In this document: one piece after another, positions 63,053 to 64,000 of the stretch
Numbering within the stretch: the stretch's first letter is position 1
How the letters are laid out: each line of letters starts with the position of its first letter
Source: Pseudotabrizicola sediminis
GTDB lineage: Bacteria > Pseudomonadota > Alphaproteobacteria > Rhodobacterales > Rhodobacteraceae
Direction: 5' to 3'
NCBI RefSeq assembly: GCF_004745575.1
Contig: NZ_RPEM01000011.1
Span: 1-64,000 of the forward strand
Length of the DNA stretch: 64,000 nucleotides
The notes under the pieces: model-generated
Database searches by the model: none
Told to the model about the DNA's origin: nothing
Seen by the model: the letters and a program-made list of their open reading frames with translations, nothing else
Made by a program: the position numbers and the translations under genes

Positions 63053-64000
63053 ATGGCAACGATCATCCTTCTTGCGCCCTTGGTCGGCGCGCTGATCTGC
63101 GGCTTTGGCTGGCGCATCATCGGCGAACGGGCCGGGCAGATCATCGCCACGGCGCTGGTGTTTCTGGCGGCTTTCCTGTCCTGGATCATCTTCCTGACCT
63201 TTGATGGCGAGATGTACCGCGTGGTGCTGCTGCGCTGGATTGAATCCGGGTCTTTGGGCAGCGAATGGGCCATCCGGGTGGACCGGCTGACCGCGATCAT
63301 GCTGGTTGTGGTGAACTCGGTTTCGGCCCTCGTGCACCTCTATTCCTTCGGCTACATGGCGCATGACGACAACTGGACCGAGCGTGAGCATTACCGGGCG
63401 CGGTTTTTTGCGTATCTCTCGTTCTTCACCTTTGCCATGCTGATGCTGGTGACATCTGACAACCTTGTGCAGATGTTCTTCGGTTGGGAAGGTGTGGGCG
63501 TGGCCTCTTACCTGCTGATCGGGTTCTACTACAAAAAACCGAGCGCGAATGCCGCTGCCATCAAGGCCTTTGTGGTCAACCGCGTCGGTGACTTCGGATT
63601 TGCCCTTGGTATCATGGCGCTGTTCTTCCTGACCGACTCGGTCCGTTTTGATGAGGTGTTTGCTGCGGCTCCGGCCCTTGCAGACACCAGCATCCGGTTT
63701 CTCTGGGCCGACTGGAATGCGGCGAACCTGATCGGGGTGTTGCTGTTCATCGGTGCCATGGGCAAGTCGGCGCAGCTTTTCCTGCACACCTGGCTGCCCG
63801 ACGCGATGGAAGGCCCGACCCCGGTGTCGGCGCTGATCCACGCGGCGACCATGGTGACGGCGGGGGTGTTTCTGGTCTGCCGCATGTCGCCGGTGTACGA
63901 ATATGCGCCAAGCGCCATGGTGATGATCACCGTTCTGGGGGCTGCGACCGCCTTTGTCGCGGCCACGATTGGCCTTGTGCAGAACGATATCAAGCGCGTG
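63053..64000 (+). CDS. nuoL: NADH-quinone oxidoreductase subunit L (partial, runs off the window)
   Basis: The first 316 residues of the antiporter-like subunit, open to the window end. The TM5 coupling glutamate is in [19 protein letters not shown], and the TM7 lysine region and the [20 protein letters not shown] signature are intact, followed by [13 protein letters not shown]. The C-terminal half, including the long lateral helix, lies beyond the edge, as do nuoM and nuoN. Confidence 0.96.
   Translation, partial: MATIILLAPLVGALICGFGWRIIGERAGQIIATALVFLAAFLSWIIFLTFDGEMYRVVLLRWIESGSLGSEWAIRVDRLTAIMLVVVNSVSALVHLYSFGYMAHDDNWTEREHYRARFFAYLSFFTFAMLMLVTSDNLVQMFFGWEGVGVASYLLIGFYYKKPSANAAAIKAFVVNRVGDFGFALGIMALFFLTDSVRFDEVFAAAPALADTSIRFLWADWNAANLIGVLLFIGAMGKSAQLFLHTWLPDAMEGPTPVSALIHAATMVTAGVFLVCRMSPVYEYAPSAMVMITVLGAATAFVAATIGLVQNDIKRV

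Noticed and set aside
1-64000. CRISPR arrays, insertion sequences, prophage or integron genes
   Set aside because: No regularly spaced repeats, transposase, integrase or phage structural genes were found on either strand.

Overview
The window is high-GC, gene-dense DNA from an alphaproteobacterium, almost certainly a member of the Rhodobacterales (Rhodobacteraceae). The evidence is: a complex I (nuo) operon interrupted by small DUF5337/DUF5333-type genes; a NuoE with a long C-terminal helix-hairpin-helix extension; a bacterial NDUFA12-type subunit gene; VPLPA-CTERM surface proteins; and the short GC-rich intergenic palindromes typical of that group. No rRNA, phage, IS element or CRISPR array was seen. 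The right edge cuts nuoL.

Layout. 1-1309: a lower-GC patch with two VPLPA-CTERM proteins, the first lacking a recognisable signal peptide. 1632-8365: a surface-polysaccharide cluster with three glycosyltransferases facing a NeuD-like acyltransferase and a DegT-type aminotransferase. 8564-9710: tRNA-Cys, then corA with an unusually structured leader. 9917-14206: an RND efflux adaptor/pump pair. 14381-18081: arginase, tRNA-Asn, an MBL hydrolase and an orphan sensor kinase. 18078-22444: a YnjBCD-type ABC transporter next to a divergent ynjF-type CDP-alcohol phosphatidyltransferase. 22441-23643: a photolyase-like flavoprotein with apparently permuted domains. 23820-25815: clpP and clpX. 26021-29785: the NDUFA12 homologue, mlaD, DUF2155, aat and accBC. 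30036-32687: preT-preA. 32718-42177: a methylated-amine/one-carbon cluster (LysR, two dimethylglycine-dehydrogenase-like flavoproteins, an MttB homologue without pyrrolysine, a 3-hydroxyisobutyrate-dehydrogenase-like enzyme, a PHP-domain protein). 42249-50975: tyrS, anmK, an AlkD-like protein, glmS, glmU, gph, a small secreted protein and a second DegT-type aminotransferase. 51223-64000: nuoA-B-C-D-E-F-G-H-I-J-K-L(partial) with five small extra genes.

How the genes work together. glmS and glmU make UDP-GlcNAc and anmK recycles anhydro-MurNAc, so both supply cell-wall and envelope sugars; the 1632-8365 cluster may draw on the same pool. The 32-42 kb cluster reads as catabolism of a quaternary or methylated amine: methyl transfer by the MttB homologue, then oxidative demethylation by tetrahydrofolate-coupled flavoproteins. 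The nuo operon is the largest unit and carries lineage-specific periplasmic and membrane accessory proteins.

The best leads for something undescribed are the riboswitch-like corA leader (8652-8740), a hairpin that pairs with the ribosome-binding site inside the nuo operon (57130-57154), the permuted photolyase-like protein, and a pair of oppositely oriented palindromic repeats that supply the stop codons on either side of preA.
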